Of a DNA stretch of 20,914 bases, positions 20,270 to 20,914 are shown piece after piece. A program made the translations under genes and the position numbers. Below the pieces are notes generated by a model. It did no database searches and was not told the origin of the DNA. It was given only the letters and a program-made list of their open reading frames with translations. How positions within the stretch are numbered: the stretch's first letter is position 1; every line of letters starts with the position of its first letter. Source of the stretch: Reticulomyxa filosa (Eukaryota > Foraminifera > Reticulomyxidae); contig ASPP01014697.1 in assembly GCA_000512085.1 (NCBI GenBank), positions 1 through 20,914 of the forward strand. The letters run 5' to 3'.

Positions 20270-20914
20270 ACACTAAACAAGGGAACAAACAATGGACTTT
20301 GAGAGGCCCCATTTCCTATTGTTCACAACATGCAAGCAAAAATTGTCGGAACACACTTTAAAAAATCTTTTTTATCTCTTTCAGCAAAGGCAACATGAAA
20401 TTGTTTGTGACAAACCATTATGTCAAACGCTGCACTGATTATAATTTGTTTTTACATTTACTGGCCTTAGACAATTTTCTAAATCAATTTTGCTCTTGTT
20501 TGTGAGTAACTCCAACAAATGTAATACGAAAAGTTTTGTTCCTTTGAGTAAATTAAATAATAAGAACAGCAAAAACGCAAGATACTAAGTGAAAAGATTT
20601 GATAGAAAAACAATTACGAATAAATCAGTATTTGAACAAATATTATGAACGTGAACATAGCAATTTTTTAGATAAAAAGTGCGAGTTTCCTTTGTATGCC
20701 GAACGATTAAAATTTTACTACTGAGGCAATAAATTGGAATAAAAGAATATGATTTTTCTCAAATACTACGAATGATACAATGCTAATCTTTTTTTTAAAA
20801 AGTATCTACGTGACTTGGAGATTCCTAAAATGAAAACAAAAAGATTTAAAAATTTCTTATTTTCAATACAGGTTCAATTTATGTGAAGTCCTTCGAAATT
20901 TTTAAAAATCATTT
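20270..20914. other. 3' flank of the UHM gene, no gene seen
   Basis: AT-rich sequence to the end of the window with no ORF, RNA gene or repeat that I can support. It may contain the polyadenylation region of the UHM gene and the upstream part of an unseen neighbour. Confidence 0.5.

Noticed and set aside
1-20914. Bacterial-type features (operons, ribosome binding sites, rho-independent terminators, CRISPR)
   Set aside because: The genes are intron-split and eukaryotic; T runs here are homopolymers or parts of introns and spacers, and no direct-repeat array was seen.

Overview
The window is nuclear DNA from a unicellular eukaryote. It holds six protein genes, nearly all split by short introns of roughly 70-190 bases. 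Non-coding DNA is very AT-rich with many A and T homopolymer runs, and several proteins carry Asn tracts. The mix of gene families (GSK-3, AP-4 sigma, a type IIC P-type ATPase, DEP/EF-hand/RhoGAP-like and UHM proteins) is ordinary for a free-living protist. The overall texture resembles a rhizarian such as the foraminiferan Reticulomyxa; that placement is an inference from style, not from a marker gene.

Layout, left to right: (1) a GSK-3/shaggy-type kinase on the minus strand (147-2330, seven exons); (2) a protein with three PH domains on the minus strand (2960-5403, five exons), with a perfect 62-bp palindrome inside its second intron; (3) a divergent, gene-free spacer; (4) a Na,K/H,K-ATPase-like type IIC cation pump on the plus strand (6037-9521, one small intron); (5) about 2.6 kb with no confident gene (9522-12121), holding two weak ORFs, one of which looks like part of a histone fold; (6) a large DEP / EF-hand / RhoGAP-like signalling protein on the plus strand (12122-17126, six exons); (7) the AP-4 adaptor sigma subunit on the minus strand (17803-18413, two exons); (8) divergent from it, an RD-rich protein ending in a U2AF-homology motif (UHM) domain (about 18691-20269, three exons), with an apparent PP1-docking site.

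The genes do not form a pathway. Three are membrane or small-GTPase signalling proteins (PH, DEP/RhoGAP-like, GSK-3), one is a transport pump, one a vesicle adaptor subunit, and one a splicing-type factor. I found no CRISPR array, tRNA, rRNA or intact mobile element.

Three things stand out. First, the introns: most donors read GTTT or GTTA (GTTTTGT recurs in three genes) and most acceptors are preceded by A-rich rather than pyrimidine-rich sequence. Second, reading-frame breaks lie inside otherwise perfectly conserved domains of GSK-3, the PH protein and the ATPase (three times), while the 4.4 kb of coding sequence in the DEP gene has none. Third, the ATPase has changed ion-site residues. I did not find a convincing new multi-gene system.
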